The position numbers were made by a program, and so were the translations under genes. Shown here in pieces: positions 44,256 to 54,324 of a DNA stretch of 64,000 nt (its first letter is position 1; each line of letters begins with the position of its first letter). The notes beneath the pieces are model-generated. The model was not told the DNA's origin and made no database searches. It was given only the letters and a program-made list of their open reading frames with translations. Source of the stretch: Termitomyces sp. T153 (Eukaryota > Basidiomycota > Agaricomycetes > Agaricales > Lyophyllaceae); assembly GCA_018296165.2 (NCBI GenBank), contig JACKQL020000189.1:1-64000 (forward strand). Direction: 5' to 3'.

Positions 44256-44974
44256 AATGCGGGGTAAGTGGAGGCTTTGCAATTGATGGGGGGCGGAGCC
44301 AGAGTTTGACAGGAGATCACCAAGGCATGATGGGTTCCTGGGCCAAGCATGGAGTGAGGTCCAGAGTTGTCATAAGAATGTTCAGGTTGTAATGCATGCG
44401 CAGGGTTTGTACTGACATTGGAGATGAAAGGAACTTAGGAGGACAAAGGAAATATACACAGTTGAGATGAGATGGAGATGAGGCAAGACAAGATAGAGAA
44501 AAGAGATAGATTTGAAACTAAAAATAGAAACAGTGACAAGACAGAGGATGAGACATAGGAAACTAGTAAATGCAATATCAAGACTAAAGTACCAGGGGTT
44601 ACTCTACAACTTATATACCTACTACTGGGTGGTTCTGGAGGGCAGAGGATATGGCAGCAGGCTTGATAGAACTGCATGGAGTCAACGGTTGTTGGGTGTA
44701 ATCTTGGAGCGGGCCGCAGTGACATTCTGATGGGATCAGTTGGACAGCGGATCATTCCAGGGTCAGGGAAAGCCTTGGGAGTCCAGGGGAATTCAGGGGA
44801 TGCATCAACTGCTGCGGAGAAGGCATTGGAGTTGATCAAGGAGCTGTTGGGGTCTGCTGAGGAAGTGTCGGAGTTGCCTGAAGTGAGCGCAGAGGGTGGG
44901 TGAGGGTTGGGGAGTTTGGCAGAGCATTGGGGGGGCTGGGAGTGGTGTTGGGGTCTAGGGAGCAGGTTGTGACA
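44256..44974 (-). repeat. Gyp-2 5' LTR remnant
   Basis: It matches the Gyp-2 3' LTR from about position 238 onward and ends properly at TGACA 44974 with the TSD GGCCA. The TATA box and start 11-mer (about 44575-44585) are kept, while the inner ~240 bp and the primer site are gone. Confidence 0.85.
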
Positions 44975-44979
44975 GGCCA

Positions 44980-45761
44980 CATGTATACTCCTCCAAATTG
45001 GGGGCCCTAGTAGGAGGGTCTGGCAGGGATCCCAGTCCTTCCTCCACTGTTCCCAAGATGTTTTGGCAGTGGTGGGCAGAGGCATTGTCCTGGCTGTTGC
45101 TAGGTGATTTGGAGGATTGAAGGGGATCGTAATGGGGTCCAGTAGGAGCATGACAAGGCACAGAGAGATTGGGACTTGGCATGGTGGAAGTTAGAGGGGG
45201 CTGTGTGGACAATTGCAGAGGGGTTGCTGGAGGTGCAGGAGTTGCAGAAACAGCTGGTGCAATTAGAGGCATGAGTGGAGCAGAGGGCAGAGGTGCAGCA
45301 AGGGGCTGCAGAGGTGGAGGGAGCCAGGGTGGAAGTAGGGAGGCAGTGCAAGAAGTGGTTAGCCAATGAGGTGGCCTCAGAGTGGAGGGGTGTAATGTGT
45401 GAGTTCCTCCACTTTTGCCCCTTTCACTCTACTGACACTGAGCTGTTTAGACTGGGTCTGTCAGCACTGCATCCTCCTTGATGGGGCATCAGCCATGCAT
45501 GCCTTGATACAAGATAGACTGGTGCAGATGCCTGAGGAGCTCCCATTGGAGTTGGAGCAGGGGTTCTGGCAGATGGGGTGGTTGTTGGCGGGGCATCAGT
45601 GGAGGAGTATGGCAGACTCCAGAGCATGGTGGGAGATAGCAACTGATGTGGGGGAGCCATTGCTAGGGCAGCTAGAGGTCTTTGCCATTGTGGTTGCACA
45701 GATGGAGGTGGACCTGGTTAGGGGTAGGGTGTGGAGAATTCTGGAGGAGGAGGGGGAGTGA
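44980..45761 (+). pseudogene. Gyp-1 antisense gene, rest of exon 2 and exon 3
   Basis: It continues exon 2 from 8611. The coiled-coil part is decayed; the WLANEVASEW motif (about 45355-45390) precedes an intron 45399-45442 (GTGAGT...CACTGAG, 44 bp) at the same position as in Gyp-4. Exon 3 has the C-terminal domain (HCILLDGASAMHALIQDRL) and ends at TGA 45759-45761, facing the pol stop at 45985. There are one or more frameshifts and stops. Confidence 0.72.
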
Positions 45762-48700
45762 GGGGGGTTGGGCCCCATTTTCTTGCTGTCTTGCATTTTC
45801 CCCTGCATGATTTGGTATTTTGTAGCCTTGTACATGACTATTTCTTGCTGTTCTGCTGATTGTGTGAGGTTTGAGATTGTATGGGGAGAGAGTAAGTGAA
45901 AACATGTAGGGGGTTACTTGTGGGAGTTGAATCCCTGATGAATTCAGAGGCAGGGGTTATGCCCACTAATGCCTTCTGTATTTGCTAGTCCCAGGGGTCT
46001 TGGGGCTTGGTGAGGTGCTGTTGATGGAAGTCCTGGAGTTTGTCAGAGGCTCCATTGAAGTTTCTTTGGGGTTTCCAAGTGTCATCCTTAGGTCCATAGT
46101 CCTTCTAGCAGACCAAGTATTGGAGTCAGCCATGGACTACATGAGAGTCAAGGATTTGGTCAACCTTGTAGTGATATTCATCCTCAACTTTGACAGGGGG
46201 TGGTTGACTAGGGTGCTGCCTGGGGAAAGGGTCTGAAGCATGTTTTTTGAGGAGTTGCATGTGGAACATGGGGTGGAGGCCCTTCAGGCCCAGGGGTAGG
46301 TCAAGCTTGTAAGTGTGTGTGGAGACCTTCTGGAGGACTTTGAAGGGGCCAAAATATTTGTGATCAAGCTTGATGGAGGGCCTCTGGATCTTGAGATTTT
46401 ATTGATCAAGCCAGACCAAGGTGCCAGGGGGCCAGTCAGGGGTTGGTTTGCATTAGGCATTGGCATGCTTGGAGTAGGCTTGATTGGTGGTGTTGATCTT
46501 GTCCCAGAGGAACTAGTAAAGGGATCAGAGGTTCTTGGCAACCTTATGGACAATGTGGGAAGGGATATCCTTGAGGGAGAGCATGAGTTGGGGGTTGTAG
46601 CCCTTGTTGGCATAGAAAGGGTAAACTCCGGTGGCAGAGTGCAGTGTGTTGTAGTAGGTAAACTTGGTGAGGGGGAGTTCTGCATGCTAGTCATTCTATA
46701 AATAGTTAACATAGAGGCAGAGATACTGTTCCAAAGTCTGGTTGACTTGTTCTGTCTGTCTGTTGGTCTCTGGGTGATAGGTAGTGGAGAGATTGATCTT
46801 TATTTTAAGTGCCTTGCATAGCAATTGCCAAAAATGGGATACAAACAGAGGTCCATGGTTGGAGACAATGTCATTCAGGAGTCCATGCTTGGAGAATATG
46901 TGTTTGAGAAATAGTTTGGCAAACTCTGGAGCATTGTCAGTGGTGTGGCAGGGGATGAAGAGGGCTTGCTTAGTGAGGCAGCAGACAACAATGAGGATGG
47001 CATCAAAACCTTTGGAGTTGGGGAGTTTGACAATATGATCTGTTGAAATTGAGGACCAGGAGCACTGACCAATGGGGAGGGGCTTCAGTAATCTGTGAGG
47101 GCAGTGGTGGGGTACCTTAGCCCAGAGATAAGGTTTGCAGGCCCTGACATATTGCATAGTATCCTTCTTCATTCCTAGCCAAAAGTAGGTCCAGAAAATA
47201 AGTTGTGGGTCTTACAAATTCCTAGGTGTCCACAGAGCTTGTGGTCATAGTGTTGCCGGAGTATGTCAAGGCAAATGGACTTGTGGTCCAGAGTGTAAAT
47301 TTGTCCACTCCAGAGCAGGAGGCAGTGGTCCAGAGACAGTGTGAAAGGGCTTTCAGTGTTCAACTCATTGGCAGAGTTGTTGCAGGGATCATGCTGGGTG
47401 AAGAAGGAGTCTAGGGGTGAGTTTCTGATTCAGTGGAGGATTTCTTCTTCATTTAAAATCAGCATGGCATGTAGATGTTTGGGGGGGATTACTACTTGAT
47501 GGTTGAACACATTCCACTTGGCTTCAAATGACTTTTTTGGATACATGTCAGACCTCCAAGTGAGGGCATCAGGTTTTGCACTAAGTCGTCTGGGGCAGTA
47601 GTGGATGGTAAAGTTGTACTCTGAGAGGGTTTCAGACCATTGAGCTTGGCAGCAGCTGAGCTGCTTTGTGGTTGTGAAGTATTGCAGGTTGTTGTGGTCA
47701 GAGTAGACTTGAATGCAGTGTGGGGATCCCTTGAAGTAGGCCCACCACTGACAAAAGGCTTCAACAATTGCAAGGAGTTCTTTGTCATAGATGTTGTAGT
47801 TGAGTTCTGCAGGGATCATTGAACAGGTATAGAAGGTGACAGGGCAGAGATCCTTGCCTCTGAAGTCTGACTGGAAGAGTATTCTGGCAATGGCATAATC
47901 GGAGGCATCACATTTGAGTATGATTGGTAGGGAGAGGTCAAAATGGCAGAGGACTGGGGCAGAGGTGAAGGCCTTCTTGAAGAGGAGGAATACACTTTAG
48001 CACTTGCTGTCCTAATCCCAAGGGGTGTCCTTCTGTGTGGGTCAGTTGAGGGGTTTGGTGATTCCAGAGTAGTTGTTGATAAATTGGCAATCAAAGTTAG
48101 CAAACCCCAGAAATGACTGTACCTCCTTGACATTCCATAGCAGAGGCCAGTTGAGTATGGCATCAACCTTGGCAGGGTCTATGCACACACCATTTGGAGT
48201 GACAATGACTCTGAGGTATTCAGCCTCCATCATGTGGAAGGAGCATTTTTGGGTTTGGCATGGAGGTAGTACTCTCAGAGTCATTCTAAGACATGGCAGA
48301 CATGCTCCAGATGCTTCTCCAGCAAATTCAAGTAGATCAATATGTTGTCCAGGTACACAATAACAAAGACATTGTTCATGTTGTGGAAGATGTTGTTCAT
48401 GAAGTACTGGAAGGTGGCAGGGGAGTTAGTCATTCCAAAAGGCATTATAAGGTACTCAAAGAGGCCATAACAGGTGCAAAAGGCAGTCTTCCATTCATGT
48501 CCTAGAGCAATCTGGATGTTGTTGTAGCCAGAGCAGAGGTCTATCTTTGTGTAGATCTTGGCACTGTGAAGGCAGTCAATGAGGTCTCTGATCAAGGGGA
48601 GGGTATACCAGTTCTTTTTGATGACTTTGTTGAGTCTCCAATAGTCTACACAGAGTCAGATTGATCCATCCTTCTTCTTGGTGAACAAGACCAGAGTGCT

Positions 48701-48987
48701 AGCAGTAGAGATTGACAGGCATATGAAGCCCTTGCCAAGCATGTTGTTGAGGTATTTCTCCAGGGCCTGGAGCTTGACCTCGGACATGTTGTAGATCTTG
48801 CCAAATGGGGGCGAGGCACTTTCTGTGAGGTTGATCTTGTGATCATAGGAGCAATGTAGGGGAAGTTCTTTGGCACTCCCTTCAGAGAGCACATCAGTGA
48901 ATTTCTGATACTCTGGGAGAACTACTTTGTATAGGATCTGCTCCTCTGTTTTGTGCTCTGGCAGGGTTGTCTCTGTGTGGAGGTGCT

Positions 48988-50177
48988 TGTCATGACCCAT
49001 TCCCCGAAACCCCGCACATTGCCCATCAACCCCCGAACCCCCAAAAAAAACCCCCAACGCTCCGCCAGACTTCTGCCCATGCCCCACGCCTATTTCGGCT
49101 AACTCCGACGCCTCCCCGGCTAACTCCGACGCCTCCCCGGCTAACTCCGACGCCTCCCCGGCTAACTCCGACAGCCCCCTGGCCAACTTCGGTGCCTGCC
49201 CCACAGCCACTGACACTTACCCTGGGCCTCTCGAACCCCAAGAACCACCCCCACTGTTCCCGATCTTTGCGACCCATCATCAACTCAACATCCTGGTTCC
49301 TCCGACCTATTCCGGAGTATCATGACAACCTCGGGGCAACCCGCATTCTCCAATGATCCCATCAACGTATCAACGCGGCATGATCCTCGATCACAACTGA
49401 CACCCGCCCCCTCCGTCGAGCTCCGCCAAGCCCCGCCGCCACAGCCGACGTACCCCAAAGTCCTCCGGTAGTCAGTATATAAGTCATTGAGTAGCTCTTC
49501 ATACTCTAGTCTTGATATTGCTTAACGTTACTTATGGTCTGATTGTTTCGTGTCTCGTGTCTCATTTTCTTATTTCAGTCTCCCGGTCTCATCTCAGTCT
49601 CCCGGTCTTATCTCAGTCTCCCGGTCTTGTCTTGTCTCCATTTCGTTATCGTTCTCGTTATCGTTTTGTATCTCTATTCGAATCTACTCTTGTCCTATAT
49701 CAACCCCATCCCATTTCATCTGACGCTGTCTCGGTGACTCCGTCCGACCATTGTGCCCAAGTCTTCATCAACCCTAACAACCTCACGAACTCCGCGATTA
49801 CGATTACAAACCCCGACACTCCTCTACCAGGCCTGAACCTCGCTCTTCGCTCAGTCCCAGACTCCATCAGCTCCAAATGATCTCCCATCAAACCCCGGCT
49901 CCATTCCCATTGATCACACAGCCACCTACTCCCTTGCTTCCGCAAATCTCCCATACGGCCTTCTGCCTGAACCCCGCCAAGACCATCTCGTTTCCTCACA
50001 ATCCGACTTCTCCGGACCTTCCCGGATCTGTCTGGATCATATCCCCCCAATTACCCACACAAGCCATCAGGGCCCGGAACGTCTTTGAGTGTTCGGTTAC
50101 CAGTGCAAGGGGATCACACCCGCCTAGTAAGGACTCGCCCAGTGCAGCTGAGCCCCCGAGGTCAGCGGAACCTGACA
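48988..50177 (+). repeat. Family-B solo LTR in Gyp-1 pol
   Basis: 1190 bp, TGTCATGACCCATTCC to GCGGAACCTGACA, with a perfect TSD GTGCT (48983-48987 and 50178-50182). AGTCTTGATAT is at 49508-49518. It is strikingly CpG-rich inside CpG-poor Gyp-1, so it is a recent insertion. It contains a 21-bp tandem repeat at 49097-49171 and TCTCCCGGTCT repeats near 49577-49627. Confidence 0.9.
49097..49171 (+). repeat. 21-bp tandem repeat in a family-B LTR
   Basis: Three exact units of a 21-bp sequence beginning GGCTAACTCCGACG, plus a fourth partial unit. Other family-B copies have a single decayed unit here, so the expansion is recent or specific to this copy. Confidence 0.85.
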
Positions 50178-50387
50178 GTGCTCCTCCAGTAGGTCTGGCA
50201 TGATTTGTAACTGGAAGGTGGGAGTGCCATCTTGTAAGATGCATGCAAAGGGGATGGTGCCAATGATTTTAATGTTAAGGTTTCTGGAGTTGACAGGGGT
50301 GGGTGACAGGGTGGCAGTGGTTGAGTCAGAGTTGTTTGAAGGAGTTGAGCATTGCTGGTTGGAGTACTGTGGACCCTTGTATTGATT

Positions 50388-50477
50388 CCAGAGTATATTG
50401 GGAGGCAGCTATCATGATTTGATTGAGTTTGACCAGAGTATATTGGGAGGCAGCTATCATGATTTGATTGAGTTTGA
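50388..50477. repeat. 45-bp tandem duplication in Gyp-1 pol
   Basis: Two identical 45-bp units, each containing CAGAGTATATTGGGAGGCAG. The length is a multiple of three, so it adds 15 codons to the pol linker without a frameshift. The other copies have one unit. Confidence 0.85.
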
Positions 50478-51577
50478 CCAAGGTGGGGTTGTGTTTTCTT
50501 CACCTTCTAGATTGCCCTTGGAGGTTGAGGGGCTTTGGGTTGCTCTGGAGGTGCTGGTGCTGGGGTTTAAGATGTCAGGGTCCAAAATAGACTGGAGGTG
50601 GAGAGAGATGGAAGCTGCTAGACTGGCTTTGGGGCCAGGAAATCACATGGTGAGCTTCCAGTTGATGTCAGAATTGATGTCTTGCAGCCATGGAAGTCTG
50701 AGCACAATCAGAGTTGATGGGAGAAGTTGGGTGACAAGAAGCCAGGCCTGAAACTGCAGGTCATTGTTGAGAGTGAGGGTGTTGTCATGATATTGAGTGA
50801 TTCCTGTTGTGGTGGGGCTTCTGTCAAAGAGTTGGAGCTCAAGGAGTTTGTCAAGGTCATTGCATCAGAGATCAAGTTGACTGCTAATGAAGGTGCTGGA
50901 GGCACTGCTGTTGACAAGGGTGGGGAGGACCTTGGGTGAGCCATTGAGTTGGACAATGATGATAAACAATCACACAGACCTTGAGCAGAGCTGCAGGGGA
51001 GTCCTGGGTCAGTCAATCAGGGTCTCAGAGTTCTTGGAGGGTGAGACATTGAAGGGCATTAGCCCAGAGTCAGTTGGATTGTCCTGGTCAAGGCAGAGAG
51101 TGAGACTGTGCCAGTTGATGTAGGAATTGGTGGAGTGGAGCCATGAGAAGCCTAAGACAATGGGGGCAGAGGGGTGTAGTTTTATAACAAGTAGTCAGAG
51201 TTCTTGCTGTTGTCCAATGGCAAATGTCATGGTCATCTCCAGGTGGTGTGTGATATCTGTGGTGGGGGTGGGATTGCTGTCAAAGAGCTTGAGGAGGATC
51301 AGAGTGGGAAGGTGTCAGAGGTGTTGAGGAGTGCACACTGCCAGGGATTCATTTATAAAGTTATCCATGGTGCCACTGTTGACTAGTGTGGGGATGGGGT
51401 TGTTGGAGAAGAGGAGGATGGTGTGGAGGAGGATGGTGTGGAGGAGGAGGGTGGTGGAGGAGTGGGAGAGGAAGTATGCTGGGAGGTTGTCCAGGGCAAG
51501 TACTATTGTGCAGAGAAGAGTGGCTGGGGCAGAGAAGGCATTGGAGTCTGGTCCATGGTCTAGTGCATCTTCAAGAC

Positions 51578-53481
51578 CTAAACTGCTGACTCATTTTCTG
51601 TCAACTGGTAACAGTCTTCTCCATCAATTGTCTACATGGCACATCCCATCACCTGTTGTTTAGGATGACTGTGGATAAAATGTCCCTGCTCACCACATAG
51701 GATGCATGCACCATCCTTCTGTTGTCTCTCCTAAGTCTCCTCTGGTATGTCAATCCACAGCTTATCCTGGATCTTGTTTGTGCATAGGGCTTCCTGGTCA
51801 TTGGCAGAGTCTGGAACATTGTTGAGGTCATCAGGGTTGGCATCCAGGGGTTCCAGGGCCTCATGGAGGTCAGCAGCATTGAGTTGGGCAGGGGGGCACT
51901 GTCCTGGGGATTGATTGGTGCTGGAAGGTCCTTGGCCTGAAGGAAAATGGGGTGCGGGGTTGGCGGGATGACAGGGATTGAGGATAAAGTGCTGTTGGTT
52001 GCTCTGACCTGCCAGTTGGTGTTGCTGGAGGTGTTCCATGAGGTCTGGGGTGCCATGTTCTTGCTCCAATCTTCCCAGTAATGTTGGTCAGCCTGGGTAA
52101 CAAGTGCCCTGTATCTGTTGTGGGTGGTTTGCTTGGGTGCAAGATGAAGAATGTCCTTGATCCATTGAGGCAGAGCATAACAGAGGGCAAAGTGGAGGGC
52201 ATTGTAATTCCACCCAGTTTTGTAGGCTTCCTGTTCAAATTGTACAATGAAGATTGTAAAATGTTACAGTGTCAAAGATGCCAAACTTACTAGAGAATTC
52301 CTGGGTAAAAGCAAGCTAGTTAGAGAGTACAGAGTTGCTCAGATCAAATCAGAGTAGTGCTGTGTAATGGTCAAAGGCAATACCCCGCAAATAGGACATG
52401 GCAAAGGCTACTCATGAGCTCTCAAGCTGGAAAGTGATGGGCTTAGCTTGGAACATAGTTAGATACTGGGTCAGGAAGATGTGCTACTTCCAGGACACTG
52501 CTGGGGCCAGAAAATGTTTCTAATGGAAAAAGAGTCAAAGAAACCTGTCATCTGTTTCTTGGCTAGCTTTTTACTATAGAAAAAGGCAAATTTCCTTTGT
52601 TCAAAGACTTTTTCCACCAGAAATTTCCACATAGGAAATGGCATAACAGGTTTTCTTTTGATTTTTTCCCAAGGAAACACAATTGAGTGCCAGCAGTGGG
52701 AGTTGCAGCCAGTGAAAGGTTCAGGCTTTTGGATGTCAAATTTCCCTTTTCAAGCCAGTGCATTGCAAGTGTTGTCCTGGGTGTTTTGAGTTTGGGGCAG
52801 GAGTCCAGCATTGTAGTAATAATAGTAGTTGTTTCCATTTCCATGCTGGGGGGGGAAGTTGTCCATAGCCAGGCCCCATCCTCCAGGTGGTCCACTGTTG
52901 GGGGGTCCACTGCTGGGGGGTTGGCCCATGTTGCCCAGGGGAGACTCTGGGGCCCATTGAGGGGGAGGGGGTCCTCTGGAAGTGGAGGGTCCAAAGTAGT
53001 TAGTGTCAGTGGGAGGGTTGGACATTGGAACAGGTGGGGAATGAGGGGGATTAGTAGGGAAAGGCAGTTGGAGTGCCCCAGGGCACATAGGCTGTCTTGG
53101 AGGTGCTGGGAGGTTTTGGTGGAGCAGAGAGATGTTGGTATGGGGGGCACAGAGATTGAAGTAAGGAGGTTGGTCCCATGGAGGGTTGTTGCATGGGGCA
53201 GGCTTGTTGGCAGGGTTGCCAGGCTTGTCAATGTAGGAAAGAGTTTGGTTGTTGTTGTCAATGTGCAAGGGCAGCTGTTGTGAGCAGAGTTCAGGGGTGG
53301 CAGGCTGATCCCATGTTTGGAAGGCACTGGGGACGGAGTTGGCCCAGGGGCAAGCAGAGAGGGCCAAAGTGTGGGCAGTGGGTTGGTCAAACAATCTCCC
53401 CATGGGGTTGAGGTTTCTCAAGATGCTGGAGGCCATGTTGAGTTCTTCCTGCTGGTGGGAAATGGGAGGTGGGGCTTTCAG
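51578..53481 (-). pseudogene. Gyp-1 gag, 5' end deleted, carrying a MITE
   Basis: Minus strand: the Asn/Pro-rich region (53480-52850), the five-Tyr run (about 52820), the capsid-like domain (broken near 52260-52480, partly deleted) and the CCHC region (about 51660-51710, partly changed), ending at TAG 51578. The MITE at 52496-52698 interrupts the start of the capsid-like domain. The gag N-terminus is missing: at 53481 the sequence jumps into mid-LTR. Confidence 0.8.
52496..52698. mobile_element. CACTA-like MITE, 203 bp
   Basis: This segment is absent from gag of Gyp-2, Gyp-3 and Gyp-4. It has 9-bp terminal inverted repeats CACTGCTGG and CCAGCAGTG and is flanked by GGA on both sides (a 3-bp TSD). 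CACTR ends with a 3-bp TSD are the hallmark of the CACTA superfamily. It is AT-rich and has no coding capacity, so it would need a transposase from elsewhere. Confidence 0.6.
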
Positions 53482-54324
53482 AACAAGTTTGTAGGCATAC
53501 AAATAGACTGTGGGGCAAGTGGAGGCTTTGCTAGTAATGGGGGCTGAGCCAGAGCTTGACAGGGGATCAATTAAGACTTGATGGGTCCTGGGGCTGAGTG
53601 AAGAGCAAGGTCCAGAGTTGTTGTAGGAATGTTTGGGGTTTGTAGCATGGGCATGGAGTTTGTACTGACATCAGAGATGGAAGGAATTTAGAGAAACAAA
53701 GAAAATAGAGACAATTGAGATGAGATGGAGACAAGGCAAAATGAGACAGAGAAAGGAATAGATTCAAGACTAAAAATAGAAACAGAGACAGAAAGAAACA
53801 CAAGACACAAGTGACCAGTTAATGCAATATCAAGACTAGAGTACAAGGAGTTACTTTACAACTTATATACTGACTACTGGATAGCTCTGGAGGGTAGTGG
53901 GTATGGTGGTAGGGCTTGGTGGAGCTGCATGGAGTCAATGGGTGTCGGGTACAATCAAGGGGTGGGCCACAGTGATATTCTGATGGGATCAGCTGGGGAC
54001 ATGGTTTGCTCCAAGATTGTTATGATGCTCCAGAGCAGTTTGGGTGAACTAGGGCAGTGGGTCAGAGGCATATGATGGGGCCAGGAATGGTGGGGGAGGG
54101 TTCCAGGGGCTCAGGGGGTCAAGGGAAGCATTGACAGCTGCAGAGAAGGTTGTTGGAGTTAGCCAGGGGGCCATTGGGGTTTGCCAGAAAAGCATCAGAG
54201 TTGCCTAGGGTGGCCATGGATGGTGTTCAATAGTTGGGGGTTTTGACAAGGCATTGGGGGAGGGACTCTGGAGAAGCAAGCAGGGTGGGAACAATGTCAG
54301 GGGTCCAGGGAGTAGGTCATGACA
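53482..54324 (-). repeat. Gyp-1 5' LTR remnant
   Basis: LTR sequence from about position 211 to its TGACA end at 54324. ATATCAAGACTAGAG (start motif, minus) is at about 53827. No TSD matches the left end of Gyp-1. Confidence 0.82.

Larger units (their letters stand above)
8612..44974 (-). mobile_element. Gyp-2: second-level Ty3/gypsy element
   Basis: Boundaries are exact: TGTCAG starts at 8612, TGACA ends at 44974, and the 5-bp TSD GGCCA is perfect (8607-8611 and 44975-44979). It lies in exon 2 of the Gyp-1 antisense gene. Order on the minus strand: truncated 5' LTR (44974-44256), gag (44255-43164 continuing at 19329-18801), pol (about 18833-14566), antisense gene (9781-14338, plus) and 3' LTR (9568-8612). 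It is interrupted by Gyp-3 in gag and by Gyp-5 in the antisense gene. The start of gag, the primer site and about 240 bp of the 5' LTR are deleted. Confidence 0.9.
45985..51612 (-). pseudogene. Gyp-1 pol, interrupted by a family-B LTR
   Basis: Minus strand: protease-like 1 decayed (about 51370) and protease-like 2 (about 50890) in 51612-50183, then RT (VIVYLDNILIYLN, YLDD changed to YLDN, about 48340), RNase H (about 47880), integrase zinc region and core (47360-46700, second Asp changed: IVSNHGPLF) and chromodomain, ending at TAG 45985-45987. It is split by the family-B LTR at 48988-50177. A 45-bp tandem duplication (50388-50477) lies in the linker after the proteases. Stops and frameshifts are frequent, and CpG is almost absent. 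Confidence 0.85.
4125..54324 (-). mobile_element. Gyp-1: outermost Ty3/gypsy chromovirus
   Basis: Read on the minus strand, the element has a 5' LTR remnant (53482-54324), gag (53481-51578), pol (about 51612-45985), the oppositely oriented three-exon gene (44980-45761 and 7741-8611), a polypurine tract next to 7530, and the 3' LTR (4125-7529). It carries Gyp-2 in exon 2 of the antisense gene, a family-B solo LTR in pol, a MITE in gag, and family-B and family-C LTRs in its own 3' LTR. It is strongly CpG-poor with many stops, as expected for the oldest gypsy layer. The 5' LTR has lost about its first 210 bp (plus-strand reading) together with the primer site and the start of gag. Confidence 0.85.

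Noticed and set aside
49097..49171. CRISPR-like array
   Set aside because: The units are directly adjacent with no spacers, inside a eukaryotic LTR.
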